From: CAJXVY01 sp965657575
GTDB taxonomy: Bacteria > Actinomycetota > Actinomycetes > Actinomycetales > Microbacteriaceae
Length of the DNA stretch: 64,000 bases
Reading direction: 5' to 3'
Assembly (NCBI GenBank): GCA_965657575.1
Contig: CBFHOK010000004.1
Span: 35,948 to 99,947 of the forward strand
A model generated the notes under the pieces. The model worked only from the letters and a program-made list of their open reading frames with translations. It made no database searches and was not told the DNA's origin. Shown here one piece after another: positions 40,383 to 49,347 of the stretch (position 1 is its first letter; the number at the start of each line of letters is the position of its first letter). Both the position numbers and the translations under genes were made by a program.

Positions 40383-41597
40383 ATGCAAAAACCGCTGGCA
40401 GAGCAGTTACGTCCTGCAACACTTGAAAGCTTCATCGGACAATCTCACCTTTTCGAACAGGGAAGTCCGATAAAAGCCATGCTTGAGTCCAAGAAACCAA
40501 GATCAATTGTTTTGCAGGGTCCACCGGGGACGGGAAAGACCACTCTGGCCAGGCTTATCAGCCAAAAAATTGACGCTGAGTTTGTTGAACTTAGCGCCAT
40601 TGACAGCGGAGTAAAAGAGATAAGGGAGGTCTCTAAAAAGGCCATCCAGACTTGGCAGATGTACCAAAGACAAACAGTTTTGTTTTTGGATGAAATCCAT
40701 AGATTCTCTAAATCTCAACAAGATTCACTTTTGAAGGCAACCGAAAATGGAACCATCAGCCTTATCGGAGCAACCACTGAGAATCCCTCATTTGCCCTAA
40801 ACCCCGCGATGCTATCAAGGCTGTTAATAGTCAAATTGCAACCACTTTCTGCTGATGGGCTTACTGAAATTGCCAAACAAGCTCTTTCGCATACCTCGAA
40901 AGAAATATCCAATGAGGCGATGGAGCTTTTGTTGCAGCTGAGTTCTGGAGATGCAAGAAGACTTATCAGCATCGTTGAACTATCTGACTCTCCAATAACC
41001 ACTGACACCATCAGAAATGTTCAGTCTGCGGTTCAGTTGCATTATGACCGAGCGGGAGACAATCACTACCAAACGATTTCGGCATTCATAAAATCCGTGC
41101 GCGGGAGTGACGTAAACGCCGCCCTTCACTACCTCGCGGTGATGCTTGTAGGTGGGGAAGACCCGATGTTCATTGCCCGCAGATTGGCAATACTTGCAAG
41201 CGAAGACGTTGGTCTTGCTAATCCAAATGCCCTGGCAGCCGCAAGCTCAACCTTGAACATAGTTCATCAAATAGGAATGCCGGAGGCCAGAATTCCTCTG
41301 TCGCAATTGACCATCATGCTTGCACTAAGTGGCAAATCAAATTCTGCCTACCTAGCAATAAATCAAGCAATGTCCGATGTTGAGGGGGGACTTACACCCG
41401 CTATACCCGAATACCTTCTGCCAAGAGGCGCTGGTTATCTCTATCCACACGATTACCCCTCGAAAATAGTCAAGCAGGAATACAGCCGGCATGATCTACC
41501 GCACTACTATCAACCAACAGAAGTTGACGGGGAGAGGGCTTTTGCCGAGATCCATGCAAGGGTGCAAGAGATTTTGAATAAAGACACTGGTAAATAA
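40383..41597 (+). CDS. rarA: Replication-associated recombination protein RarA/MgsA
   Basis: 404-residue AAA+ ATPase acting at stalled replication forks. Walker A LQGPPGTGKTTLARLIS (about 41), Walker B VLFLDEIHRFSKSQQD (about 100), sensor 1 LIGATTENPSFALNPAM (about 125), sensor 2 SSGDARRLISIVELS, and the C-terminal tetramerisation domain (about 250-400) with GEDPMFIARRLAILASEDVG. First gene of the long plus-strand series. Confidence 0.95.
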   Translation: MQKPLAEQLRPATLESFIGQSHLFEQGSPIKAMLESKKPRSIVLQGPPGTGKTTLARLISQKIDAEFVELSAIDSGVKEIREVSKKAIQTWQMYQRQTVLFLDEIHRFSKSQQDSLLKATENGTISLIGATTENPSFALNPAMLSRLLIVKLQPLSADGLTEIAKQALSHTSKEISNEAMELLLQLSSGDARRLISIVELSDSPITTDTIRNVQSAVQLHYDRAGDNHYQTISAFIKSVRGSDVNAALHYLAVMLVGGEDPMFIARRLAILASEDVGLANPNALAAASSTLNIVHQIGMPEARIPLSQLTIMLALSGKSNSAYLAINQAMSDVEGGLTPAIPEYLLPRGAGYLYPHDYPSKIVKQEYSRHDLPHYYQPTEVDGERAFAEIHARVQEILNKDTGK

Positions 41598-41673
41598 AGG
41601 TCGATGCGTGCTAGCATTTCAGGGTTGTTTGGGCTAGCGGCTGAGCTCAAGGAATGCTAACGAAAGGTATTTT

Positions 41674-42303
41674 TTGTCAAAGACATCAAGAACTAGGTCA
41701 AAGACCAGATTGTCCCGATCATTGGGATTGGCGCTAACACCAAAGGCCGCCAAGTATATGGAGAAGCGCCCCTACGGTCCAGGTCAGCACGGACGCACCA
41801 AGCGTCGCAGCGACAGTGACTATGCAGTGCGTTTACGCGAGAAGCAGCGTCTAAGGGCGCAGTACGGTATCCGCGAGGCGCAGCTGAGAAGAACTTTTAA
41901 AGAAGCCAAGCGTGCTGAGGGTCTAACCGGTGAAAACTTGGTTGAGCTCTTGGAGATGCGTCTAGACGCTTTGGTTTTGCGAGCAGGACTTGCTCGAACC
42001 ATTGCTCAATCAAGGCAGTTGGTTGTTCACCGTCACATCATGGTTGATGGACAGCGTGTAGATCGCCCAAGCTTCCGCGTCAAGCCAGGCCAGATGATTC
42101 ACGTTCACCCGGACAGCGAAAAGACAGAACCATTCCAGGTAGCAGCAGCTGGCGGCCACGCTGATGTTCTTCCTGCAGTGCCCGAATACTTGAGTGTTGA
42201 TCTGGAAAAACTTCAAGCAACACTTGGTCGCAGGCCAAAGCGTGCAGAGGTGCCAATCACCTGTGACGTGCAGCTTGTGGTTGAGTATTACGCAGCGAGG
42301 TAA
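41674..42303 (+). CDS. rpsD: 30S ribosomal protein S4
   Basis: 209 residues. The S4 RNA-binding domain is MRLDALVLRAGLARTIAQSR plus HIMVDGQRVDRPSFRVKPG (about 88-150); the N-terminal domain begins SKTSRTRSKTRLSRSLG. No zinc Cys residues, i.e. the Cys-free actinobacterial form. TTG start with GAAAGG. Encoded away from the main ribosomal operons, next to rarA and alaS as in relatives. Confidence 0.97.
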   Translation: MSKTSRTRSKTRLSRSLGLALTPKAAKYMEKRPYGPGQHGRTKRRSDSDYAVRLREKQRLRAQYGIREAQLRRTFKEAKRAEGLTGENLVELLEMRLDALVLRAGLARTIAQSRQLVVHRHIMVDGQRVDRPSFRVKPGQMIHVHPDSEKTEPFQVAAAGGHADVLPAVPEYLSVDLEKLQATLGRRPKRAEVPITCDVQLVVEYYAAR

Positions 42304-42306
42304 AAA

Positions 42307-42660
42307 TTGGCAATCGGCGACATAATCGGCCTGTTATTTGCAGGTGGGTTTGTGTTGCTGGTTGTCTTCCTCGGATTACCTCTGATCAAACTCGCAAAAG
42401 TCGTTGATGAGACCACCGTTACCGTAAAGCTTTTGAATCAAGAGCTGAAGCCGATGTTGCAAGAGGCAAATGTTTCGTTGGTCGAGTTGAACAAGCAGCT
42501 GAAACGCGTTGATTCAATAACTGAGGATGTTGAGCAGGTAACAGAGAACGTCAATAGCATTGTCGCAGTTTTCACAGCTGGGCTTGGTGGCCCATTGGCT
42601 AAACTGATTGGTGTCACAAAAGGTTTTGGCAAAGGGATCTTTAAAGGGAGTGGAAAATGA
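42307..42660 (+). CDS. DUF948 family membrane protein
   Basis: 117 residues: one N-terminal transmembrane helix (about 5-28), then a long amphipathic coiled-coil (VVDETTVTVKLLNQELKPML to NVNSIVAVF) and a Gly/Lys tail. Matches DUF948; function unknown. Conserved between rpsD and alaS in Actinobacteria. TTG start with GAGGT. Overlaps the next gene by 4 nt. Confidence 0.85.
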   Translation: MAIGDIIGLLFAGGFVLLVVFLGLPLIKLAKVVDETTVTVKLLNQELKPMLQEANVSLVELNKQLKRVDSITEDVEQVTENVNSIVAVFTAGLGGPLAKLIGVTKGFGKGIFKGSGK

Positions 42661-42845
42661 GTAAATTTGGCTGGTTTTTAGCTGGAATAGGTCTCGGAGC
42701 ACTTGCCCTGCAGCAACTTCGTGACAATCCTCAGGCGAGACAGCTTGCAGACGATGGAAAGCAAGCCGCTAAAGAATTTGGTGAGGCGGTTGCCGAGGGG
42801 TTCCGTGAGCGCGAGCAGGAAATCCGCAAGCAGGCGAAGAAGTAG
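42657..42845 (+). CDS. Small membrane-associated protein (hypothetical)
   Basis: 62 residues: a short hydrophobic N-terminal segment with a Gly zipper (FLAGIGLGALALQ) and a charged amphipathic helix to the end (QAAKEFGEAVAEGFREREQE). It overlaps the DUF948 gene by 4 nt and precedes alaS by 2 nt. It is similar in layout to YtxH-type small proteins. I do not recognise a function; the pair probably works together. Confidence 0.75.
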   Translation: MSKFGWFLAGIGLGALALQQLRDNPQARQLADDGKQAAKEFGEAVAEGFREREQEIRKQAKK

Positions 42846-42847
42846 GG

Positions 42848-45448
42848 ATGCAAACCGCTGAAATCAAGCGGCGCTGGTTAGATTTTTTCAAATCTAAGAA
42901 CCATGAAGTTGTTCCAAGTGCCCCACTAATTAGTCATGACCCCAACTTGATGTTCGTGGTTGCTGGAATGGTTCCATTCATTCCTTATATGACTGGAGTT
43001 GAACCTGCTCCTTATAAGCGCGCGACAAGCGTTCAGAAGTGTGTAAGAACACTAGATATTGAAGAGGTTGGCAAAACTACCCGGCACGGAACCTTTTTCC
43101 AAATGAACGGAAATTTCAGCTTCGGTGATTACTTCAAAAAGGAAGCGATCATCTATGCCTGGGAGTTTCTAACTAAGCCGACAGCAGATGGTGGACTCGG
43201 TCTTGATAAGGACAAGCTCTGGGTGACCGTTTATAAAGACGATCAAGAATCAGAAGATCTCTGGCTTGAGAACACCGATGTTCCTGCTAATCGCATCCAA
43301 AAACGTGGCATGGAAGACAACTACTGGTCAACCGGTCAGGCTGGCCCTGCTGGACCCTGCTCTGAAATCTATTTCGACAGGGGGCCCGACTACGGTGTTG
43401 AAGGCGGTCCGGAAGCCGACGAGGATCGCTACATAGAGATCTGGAATCTTGTGTTTATGCAGTATCAGCGCGGTAACGGTGGCGGCAAAGATAATTTCCC
43501 AATCCTGGGTGAGCTTCCCAGTAAAAACATTGACACGGGTATGGGCCTAGAACGTGTTGCCTTTTTAATGCAGGGTGTGGATAACATCTATGAAATTGAC
43601 CAGGTTCGTCCGCTCATTGACCACGCAGCCAAGCTTTCCGGAATCACCTACGGTGAAAGCGAATCGCACGATGTTCGGATGCGAGTGATCGCCGACCATG
43701 TCAGAAGCTCACTGATGTTGATGAGTGACGGAGTGACACCAGCTAATGAAGGACGCGGTTATATTCTCAGGCGTTTGCTCCGAAGGGTTGTACGCTCACT
43801 GAAACTGTTGGGTGTTGATAAGGCAGCCATGGCTGAGCTATTCGAGACAAGTAAAAATGCAATGGTTGATGCCTACCCAGAGCTTGCAGAAACTTTCGAA
43901 AGAGTTCAGAAGCTAGCTGCCAATGAAGAAGCTTCATTTCTGAAAACTCTAGTTTCTGGTGAGCAATTATTGGAACAAGAGCTATCAACACTGAACGGTT
44001 CCGTTTTGGGAGCAGAGATCGCATTCAAACTTCACGACACCTTCGGATTTCCGATTGATCTAACCGAGGAGGTTGCGTCGGAGAGTGGCAAGAGCGTTGA
44101 CCGTGAAGGGTTCGACGCACTCATGGCAGAGCAGAAGCAACGTGCGAAAGCTGATGCCAAGTCAAAACGCTCAGCAACTAACGACGACGAGTTCATATCA
44201 AATATGAGAAGTCTTGGGGAGACGGTTTTCACTGGCTACGAGGAGTTGCAATCCGAAGCTCAGATACTTGGAGTCAATAAGGTTTCTGAAGACATCTTTG
44301 AGATTGTCCTGGATCGGACGAGTTTGTATGCCGAAAGCGGTGGTCAAGATAGCGATGCGGGTCTGATTCTTGGCGAGAATCTTGAGCTTGAGGTTCTAGA
44401 TGTTCAGAAGCCGGCTAGGGGGCTTATTGCTCACAAAGTGAAGGCAATTATCGGTGCACCTGAACCAGGCAAGAGCGTAATCACAAAGGTTGATCAGGAT
44501 TGGCGCTTGGGCGCCTGTCAGGCACACAGTGCAACACACGTTGTGCACGCGGCCATCCGGCAGGTTCTAGGACCCGACGCTTTGCAGTCTGGTAGCTATA
44601 ACCGACCTGGCTACATGCGACTTGACTTTAGTTGGGGCGAAGCCCTTAGTGCTGAAACAAAGAGTGAAATTGAAGAAGTTTCTAACCTTGCTATTAGAAA
44701 TGATCTTGCTGTTAGCGCCCACTTTATGTCACTGCCAGAGGCGAAAGACTTTGGAGCACTTGCGCTGTTTGGAGAAACCTATGACGAGGTGGTGAGGGTT
44801 ATCCAAGTTGGTGGACCATGGTCTCGAGAGCTTTGTGGTGGAACACACGTGGCTAGAAGCTCTCAGATTGGCAACGTGTCCCTAACCGGTGAATCTTCCG
44901 TGGGCTCAAACCTCAGACGTATTGAAGCCAATGTTGGAATGGACTCTCTGCGAGCGCTACTTCACCAAAGAGACTTGATGAAATCACTTGCTAACGCATT
45001 CAAGTCCCAAGATCATGAGCTCGTCTCAAAGATACTTGAGCAACAAGAGGCCCTAAAGAAGACTCAAAAAGAACTTGAAAAAACAAAGAATGAATTGGCA
45101 ATGATCAGACTGCCGGAATTGGTGTCTAAGGCTGAGGGTGGAAAGCTTGTGCAGATCATTGACGCTGAGAATGCCGACCAGCTGCGACAGTTTGCAATGA
45201 AGGCAGCTGAATCACTTGGTGCCGAATCAGTTGTGGTACTTCTGTCCAACATTGAAGGCAGACCTCTTGTGAGTGCTGCGGTTGGCCGAGAAGCGCAAGC
45301 GAAGCATAGAGCTGGAGATTTAGTAAAGGTGGCTGCAACCATCCTCGGCGGTGGCGGTGGCGGAAAAGCAGATTTCGCACAAGGTGGAGGAAATGACGTC
45401 AGTCAATTGCCCCAAGCTCTGTCGGAACTCAATAAGGCCATAAATTGA
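42848..45448 (+). CDS. alaS: Alanyl-tRNA synthetase
   Basis: 866-residue class II synthetase. Catalytic core with FQMNGNFSFGDYFK (about 86) and GMGLERVAFLMQGV (motif 3); the editing domain holds zinc-type HSATHVVH (about 560) and the Cys/His in RELCGGTHVARSSQIG (about 660); the C-Ala domain ends with a glycine-rich GGGGGGKADFAQGG. ATG start; overlaps ruvX by 4 nt. Confidence 0.97.
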   Translation: MQTAEIKRRWLDFFKSKNHEVVPSAPLISHDPNLMFVVAGMVPFIPYMTGVEPAPYKRATSVQKCVRTLDIEEVGKTTRHGTFFQMNGNFSFGDYFKKEAIIYAWEFLTKPTADGGLGLDKDKLWVTVYKDDQESEDLWLENTDVPANRIQKRGMEDNYWSTGQAGPAGPCSEIYFDRGPDYGVEGGPEADEDRYIEIWNLVFMQYQRGNGGGKDNFPILGELPSKNIDTGMGLERVAFLMQGVDNIYEIDQVRPLIDHAAKLSGITYGESESHDVRMRVIADHVRSSLMLMSDGVTPANEGRGYILRRLLRRVVRSLKLLGVDKAAMAELFETSKNAMVDAYPELAETFERVQKLAANEEASFLKTLVSGEQLLEQELSTLNGSVLGAEIAFKLHDTFGFPIDLTEEVASESGKSVDREGFDALMAEQKQRAKADAKSKRSATNDDEFISNMRSLGETVFTGYEELQSEAQILGVNKVSEDIFEIVLDRTSLYAESGGQDSDAGLILGENLELEVLDVQKPARGLIAHKVKAIIGAPEPGKSVITKVDQDWRLGACQAHSATHVVHAAIRQVLGPDALQSGSYNRPGYMRLDFSWGEALSAETKSEIEEVSNLAIRNDLAVSAHFMSLPEAKDFGALALFGETYDEVVRVIQVGGPWSRELCGGTHVARSSQIGNVSLTGESSVGSNLRRIEANVGMDSLRALLHQRDLMKSLANAFKSQDHELVSKILEQQEALKKTQKELEKTKNELAMIRLPELVSKAEGGKLVQIIDAENADQLRQFAMKAAESLGAESVVVLLSNIEGRPLVSAAVGREAQAKHRAGDLVKVAATILGGGGGGKADFAQGGGNDVSQLPQALSELNKAIN

Positions 45449-45846
45449 CAGCACTAGGCATCGATGTCGGAAAGGTCAGGGTGGGGCTAGCCTTTGAATC
45501 CCAAGGCGTGGTGCTGCCGCTAAAAACGGTGTCTCGCGATCAGGCGTATGCCGCAATTGTGGAGCAATGTAATGAGCGTCGTGTTGAGGTCATCTTTGTT
45601 GGTCTGCCATTGAATTTGAAAGGTGCCCACACTGCAAGCACCGATGACGCGATCGAGTTTGCCAAAAACATGAAAACAGATCTACCTGTTCGCCTAATAG
45701 ACGAGCGAATGACAACAAACATCGCTCAAATAAGCTCCAAGGGAAGAAAAAACGCCAAAGCCCAGGTTGATTCTCTTAGTGCAGCAGAAATACTAAAGTT
45801 GGGATTATCTAACCCCAGTCTTGCGAAAGATGTCGATGGATTTTGA
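45445..45846 (+). CDS. ruvX: Holliday junction resolvase-like/pre-16S rRNA nuclease
   Basis: 133-residue YqgF/RuvX family protein. RNase H-fold Asp in LGIDVGKVRVGLAF (about 5), IFVGLPLNLKG (about 50), and RLIDERMTTN (about 89). In M. tuberculosis this family resolves Holliday junctions; in E. coli it trims 16S rRNA. TTG start in a TTGA overlap with alaS. Confidence 0.93.
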   Translation: MTALGIDVGKVRVGLAFESQGVVLPLKTVSRDQAYAAIVEQCNERRVEVIFVGLPLNLKGAHTASTDDAIEFAKNMKTDLPVRLIDERMTTNIAQISSKGRKNAKAQVDSLSAAEILKLGLSNPSLAKDVDGF

Positions 45847-46921
45847 AGATGAAACACGGCGCCGACCGGCAAAGAAAAGACGTGTTGGCGGGGTTGTAGC
45901 AATTCTGCTGTCGGTTGGGGTCTTGGTTGGGGCCGGTGCGGTGGCTGTCAACTTCGTTGGGGGCGGAGTTCAGCAAATTCTTGATCGATTCACCGTTGAT
46001 GACTATCCGGGGCCCGGTGGACCAGAGGTTGAAATAACAATCCCTGCTGGCGCCACTGGCGAAGACGTTGCAAGATTATTGGTTGAAGCCGATGTGGTGC
46101 AGAGCTTTGAAGCCGTCTATCAACCAATGTTGGATCTTGAGCCAACAATTTTCCCTGGAACATTTACTTTTCCTTCTCAAATACCAGGCATTAGAGCAGT
46201 CGAGATTTTGATAGCTGGGGATAACCGAGTATTCGAAGAGCTCCGACTAAGAGAGGGTCTGACAATTACCCAGACTCTAGAGCAAATTGAGTCTCAATTG
46301 GACATACCGAAAACAGAGATGCTGGATGCGCTTAGTGACCTTGAGGCTTTGGGGATTGATAACCCAGCTCAAACTGCAGAGGGATATCTTTTCCCAGCTA
46401 CCTATCGCTTAGATCCGGGTGTTGATGCAGACCAGCTTGTTCAAATTATACTCAGCAGGCTGGATGAGGAACTAGCCAAGCATGACTACACCAGATCCGA
46501 TGCGCACGAACTTCTCACCCTTGCCAGCATGATTCAACTGGAGGCGAGACTGGAGCCTGATTTCTACAAAGTCTCGACTGTTTTCAATAACCGCTTGGAA
46601 ATTGACATGCCTCTGCAAAGTGATGCGACAGTGAATTATGGAACCAGTGGCGAGACTGTCACCACGACCGATGAGCAGCGAGCGTCAGACAATCCCTATA
46701 ACACTTACTACTACAGGGGCCTGCCGATAGGGCCAATTGGTTCACCTGGCGGCCTTGCAATAGATGCGGCTTTGAATCCTGTTGAGGGGGATTGGTTATA
46801 TTTTGTGACCATTGACCTCTCAAACGGTGAGACCGTGTTTTCTGAAACACTTGCCCAGCATGAGCGGGCGGTCTTGGATTTTCAGGCCTACTGCAGAGCA
46901 AATCCTGGAACCTGCTCATGA
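45836..46921 (+). CDS. mltG: Endolytic transglycosylase MltG
   Basis: About 361 residues. Basic cytoplasmic head (RRRPAKKRR), one transmembrane helix (about 20-42), then the YceG domain with ITIPAGATGEDVARLL (LysM-like part) and the catalytic Glu region MIQLEARLEPDFYKVSTVF with the conserved MPLQSDATVNYG. It cleaves nascent peptidoglycan outside the membrane. Start chosen as ATG 45836; TTG 45821 and ATG 45830 are alternatives, all overlapping ruvX. Overlaps aroE by 4 nt. Confidence 0.93.
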   Translation: MDFEDETRRRPAKKRRVGGVVAILLSVGVLVGAGAVAVNFVGGGVQQILDRFTVDDYPGPGGPEVEITIPAGATGEDVARLLVEADVVQSFEAVYQPMLDLEPTIFPGTFTFPSQIPGIRAVEILIAGDNRVFEELRLREGLTITQTLEQIESQLDIPKTEMLDALSDLEALGIDNPAQTAEGYLFPATYRLDPGVDADQLVQIILSRLDEELAKHDYTRSDAHELLTLASMIQLEARLEPDFYKVSTVFNNRLEIDMPLQSDATVNYGTSGETVTTTDEQRASDNPYNTYYYRGLPIGPIGSPGGLAIDAALNPVEGDWLYFVTIDLSNGETVFSETLAQHERAVLDFQAYCRANPGTCS

Positions 46922-47664
46922 AATTTGCAGTGATGGGTTCACCAATAGCGCATTCACATTCGCCGACGTTGCACAGAGCTGGTTTCGAATACCTAGGGCT
47001 AGATGCTGAATATCTGCGGATAGAGAAGACAGAACTGAAAGAGCATGATCTGGAAGGATTTGCAGGACTTTCTTTGACAATGCCGCTCAAGGACGATGCC
47101 TTTCGATTGGCAGACTCCCACGATGATGAGTCCCTGGCTACCGGAGTCAGTAACACTTTATTGATGGGCGATGACAGGGTGTTCGGAATGAACTCAGATG
47201 TTTATGGCATTCAGATATCGCTTGAAAAACTTGACTTTGAAAATGTGCAGATCATTGGAACTGGTGCAACAGCAAAAAGTGCTGCCTACGCAGTTAGAGA
47301 TCGGAAAGTTTTCTTTGCCGGACGTAACAGTGAAAAGGTAGCCGCTATTGAGAGCTGGGCTAGTATCCACCAAATTGATATCGCTCACAGTGACGAAGTC
47401 GATTTAGTTATAGACACCACCCCAGCCGAATCAAGATTGGAATACGTAAAACACGAGTATTTGCTTGACGTGGCTTACAACTCAGAGAGAAACGCAAGAC
47501 ATCCGAAGCTGATCAGTGGCCTGGAGATGCTTCTCAATCAAGCTGTTGTTCAAAATATTGCCTTTGCGAGCGCTCACCTTGATGAAAAAATAGATTTTGT
47601 TGAACTAACTGATGCGATGCGCGAGGCGTTGGTGTCGCGTGTGGGAGAATGGGCGAATGCTTAG
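46918..47664 (+). CDS. aroE: Shikimate dehydrogenase
   Basis: 248 residues, NADPH-dependent reduction of 3-dehydroshikimate. Substrate motif GSPIAHSHSPTLHRAGF (about 5), catalytic Lys in LTMPLKDDA (about 60) and a shortened dinucleotide fold GTGATAKSAAYAV where GxGGxxxA is usual. The normal NTD substrate motif is NSD (NSDVYG, about 92), a conservative change. Activity is likely, given the intact Lys and the aro operon context. Overlaps aroC by 8 nt. Confidence 0.9.
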   Translation: MKFAVMGSPIAHSHSPTLHRAGFEYLGLDAEYLRIEKTELKEHDLEGFAGLSLTMPLKDDAFRLADSHDDESLATGVSNTLLMGDDRVFGMNSDVYGIQISLEKLDFENVQIIGTGATAKSAAYAVRDRKVFFAGRNSEKVAAIESWASIHQIDIAHSDEVDLVIDTTPAESRLEYVKHEYLLDVAYNSERNARHPKLISGLEMLLNQAVVQNIAFASAHLDEKIDFVELTDAMREALVSRVGEWANA

Positions 47665-48847
47665 ATGGATAACTGCCGGCGAATCACACGGCCCAGAACT
47701 TATATGCGTTTTAGAAGGTTTCCCTGCCGGTGTTGAAATCGATAAGGCTGAAATAGTCAATGAGATGGCCCGTCGTCGACTTGGTTATGGCCGTGGATCT
47801 AGGCAAAAGTTTGAACAAGATGAGCTGAGCATTTCAGCGGGTGTTCGGCACGGAATCAGCCAAGGTGGACCGATAGCCCTCAGAATTGGTAATACTGAAT
47901 GGCCCAAATGGGAAAAGATTATGTCGGCCGAAGTTGTTGAACAGTCAGAACTCTCAGGAGCCAGAGCGCAGCCGTTGACAAGGCCCAGACCGGGACATGC
48001 GGATTTCACCGGAATGCAAAAGTATGGATTCGACGAATCAAGACCAGTTTTGGAGAGAGCAAGTGCTAGAGAAACTGCTGCCAGGGTTGCTCTTGGGTCA
48101 GTCGCCAAATCGTTTCTGAGCGCACTTGGGATTGAAGTAATTTCTCACACAACGAGTATTGGGACAGTTTTTGTTGAAGATGCGACCCCGCACCCCAAAG
48201 ACCGAGATTCCCTAGATGCTGACCCCGTACGCTGCGCAAGCGAATCGACATCTGCGTTGATGGTTGAGGAAATAGACAATGCCAAAAAAGATGGCGACAC
48301 TCTTGGGGGCACAGTTGAGGTGCTGGTGTATGGTTTGCCGCCTGGATTGGGATCCTACGTCCACTGGGACCGGAAACTTGATGGCAGGTTGGCTCAGGCA
48401 ATGATGAGCATTCAGGCAATGAAAAGTGTCGAAATCGGCGATGGGTTAGAAACCACGAAACGTCGAGGCTCTCAGGCCCATGACGAGATTGAAGTGATTG
48501 ATGGCGAGGTGTCCCGAAAGACAGACCGAGCCGGCGGCCTTGAAGGTGGCATGACTAACGGCGAGATTCTCCGTGTCAGGGTGGGAATGAAGCCCATCTC
48601 CACGGTGCCCAAGGCATTGTCGACGATTGACACCGCAACGGGTGAAGAGGCGACTGCCCACCACCAAAGAAGTGATGTTTGCGCGGTACCTGCTGCTGGA
48701 ATCATTGCCGAGGCTATGGCTGCGCTTGTGATTGCCGACGCAGTGGTAGAGAAATTCGGCGGAGACAGCCTGACGGAGACTAAGAGAAACCTAGATAGTT
48801 ACCTTGCTTCAATTCCAGAAACACTTCGATCTCGAATAGCGCGATAA
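47657..48847 (+). CDS. aroC: Chorismate synthase
   Basis: 396 residues; FMN-dependent conversion of EPSP to chorismate. MLRWITAGESHGPELICVLE (start signature), RRLGYGRGSRQKFEQD, RPGHADF, and RASARETAARVALGSVAK, RRGSQAHDEIE. Start set at ATG 47657, inside the end of aroE, because the family begins ML-RW-x-TAGESHG; an upstream frame extension is not homologous. Its stop overlaps the aroK ATG by 1 nt. Confidence 0.96.
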   Translation: MLRWITAGESHGPELICVLEGFPAGVEIDKAEIVNEMARRRLGYGRGSRQKFEQDELSISAGVRHGISQGGPIALRIGNTEWPKWEKIMSAEVVEQSELSGARAQPLTRPRPGHADFTGMQKYGFDESRPVLERASARETAARVALGSVAKSFLSALGIEVISHTTSIGTVFVEDATPHPKDRDSLDADPVRCASESTSALMVEEIDNAKKDGDTLGGTVEVLVYGLPPGLGSYVHWDRKLDGRLAQAMMSIQAMKSVEIGDGLETTKRRGSQAHDEIEVIDGEVSRKTDRAGGLEGGMTNGEILRVRVGMKPISTVPKALSTIDTATGEEATAHHQRSDVCAVPAAGIIAEAMAALVIADAVVEKFGGDSLTETKRNLDSYLASIPETLRSRIAR

Positions 48848-49347
48848 TGTCCCAGCTGTTTTTGATTGGGCCGATGGGGGTTGGAAAAACCACCATCGGA
48901 AAGAAAATTGCCAAGAAGCTTGGTGTCGAATTTAGAGACACTGACAAACTTATAATTTCTGAACACGGCCCAATCTCTGAAATTTTCGAGCAGTTCGGAG
49001 AGAGTTTTTTCCGTGATTTAGAGACCCGTGCATTACTTAACCAAGAAAACTTTGAGGGCGTCATTGCAACCGGAGGGGGAGTTGTCACCACAGAAGAAAA
49101 CCGTGAATTTCTCAAGGGGAAGAAGGTTGTATACCTTTCCACAAAGGGAAATCAAATGAGGACTCGGCTTCTAAGCTCCAAGAAAAGGCCACTGCTTAAA
49201 AACGGTTACCAGGACTGGGTGAGAATATACAACGAGCGTAAACCACTTTATGAGCAAGCTTGCTCGGATGAGATATCTATAGACAATCGGCCATTGACTG
49301 CTGTCGCAGATAAGTGTGTGGAGATTTTTAGGAGAAAAGATGCATGA
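48847..49347 (+). CDS. aroK: Shikimate kinase
   Basis: 166-residue P-loop kinase. Walker A IGPMGVGKTTIGKKIA (about 6), shikimate-binding FRDTDKLI (Asp about 34), SFFRDLETRALL (Arg about 58), ATGGGVV (about 78) and lid SSKKRPLL (about 112). Overlaps aroB by 8 nt. Confidence 0.96.
   Translation: MSQLFLIGPMGVGKTTIGKKIAKKLGVEFRDTDKLIISEHGPISEIFEQFGESFFRDLETRALLNQENFEGVIATGGGVVTTEENREFLKGKKVVYLSTKGNQMRTRLLSSKKRPLLKNGYQDWVRIYNERKPLYEQACSDEISIDNRPLTAVADKCVEIFRRKDA

Noticed and set aside
41609..41640. Repeated GCTAGC and TAGCAT before rpsD as promoter or operator
   Set aside because: Spacing to any -35 is poor, and two short hexamers can recur by chance. Left unassigned.
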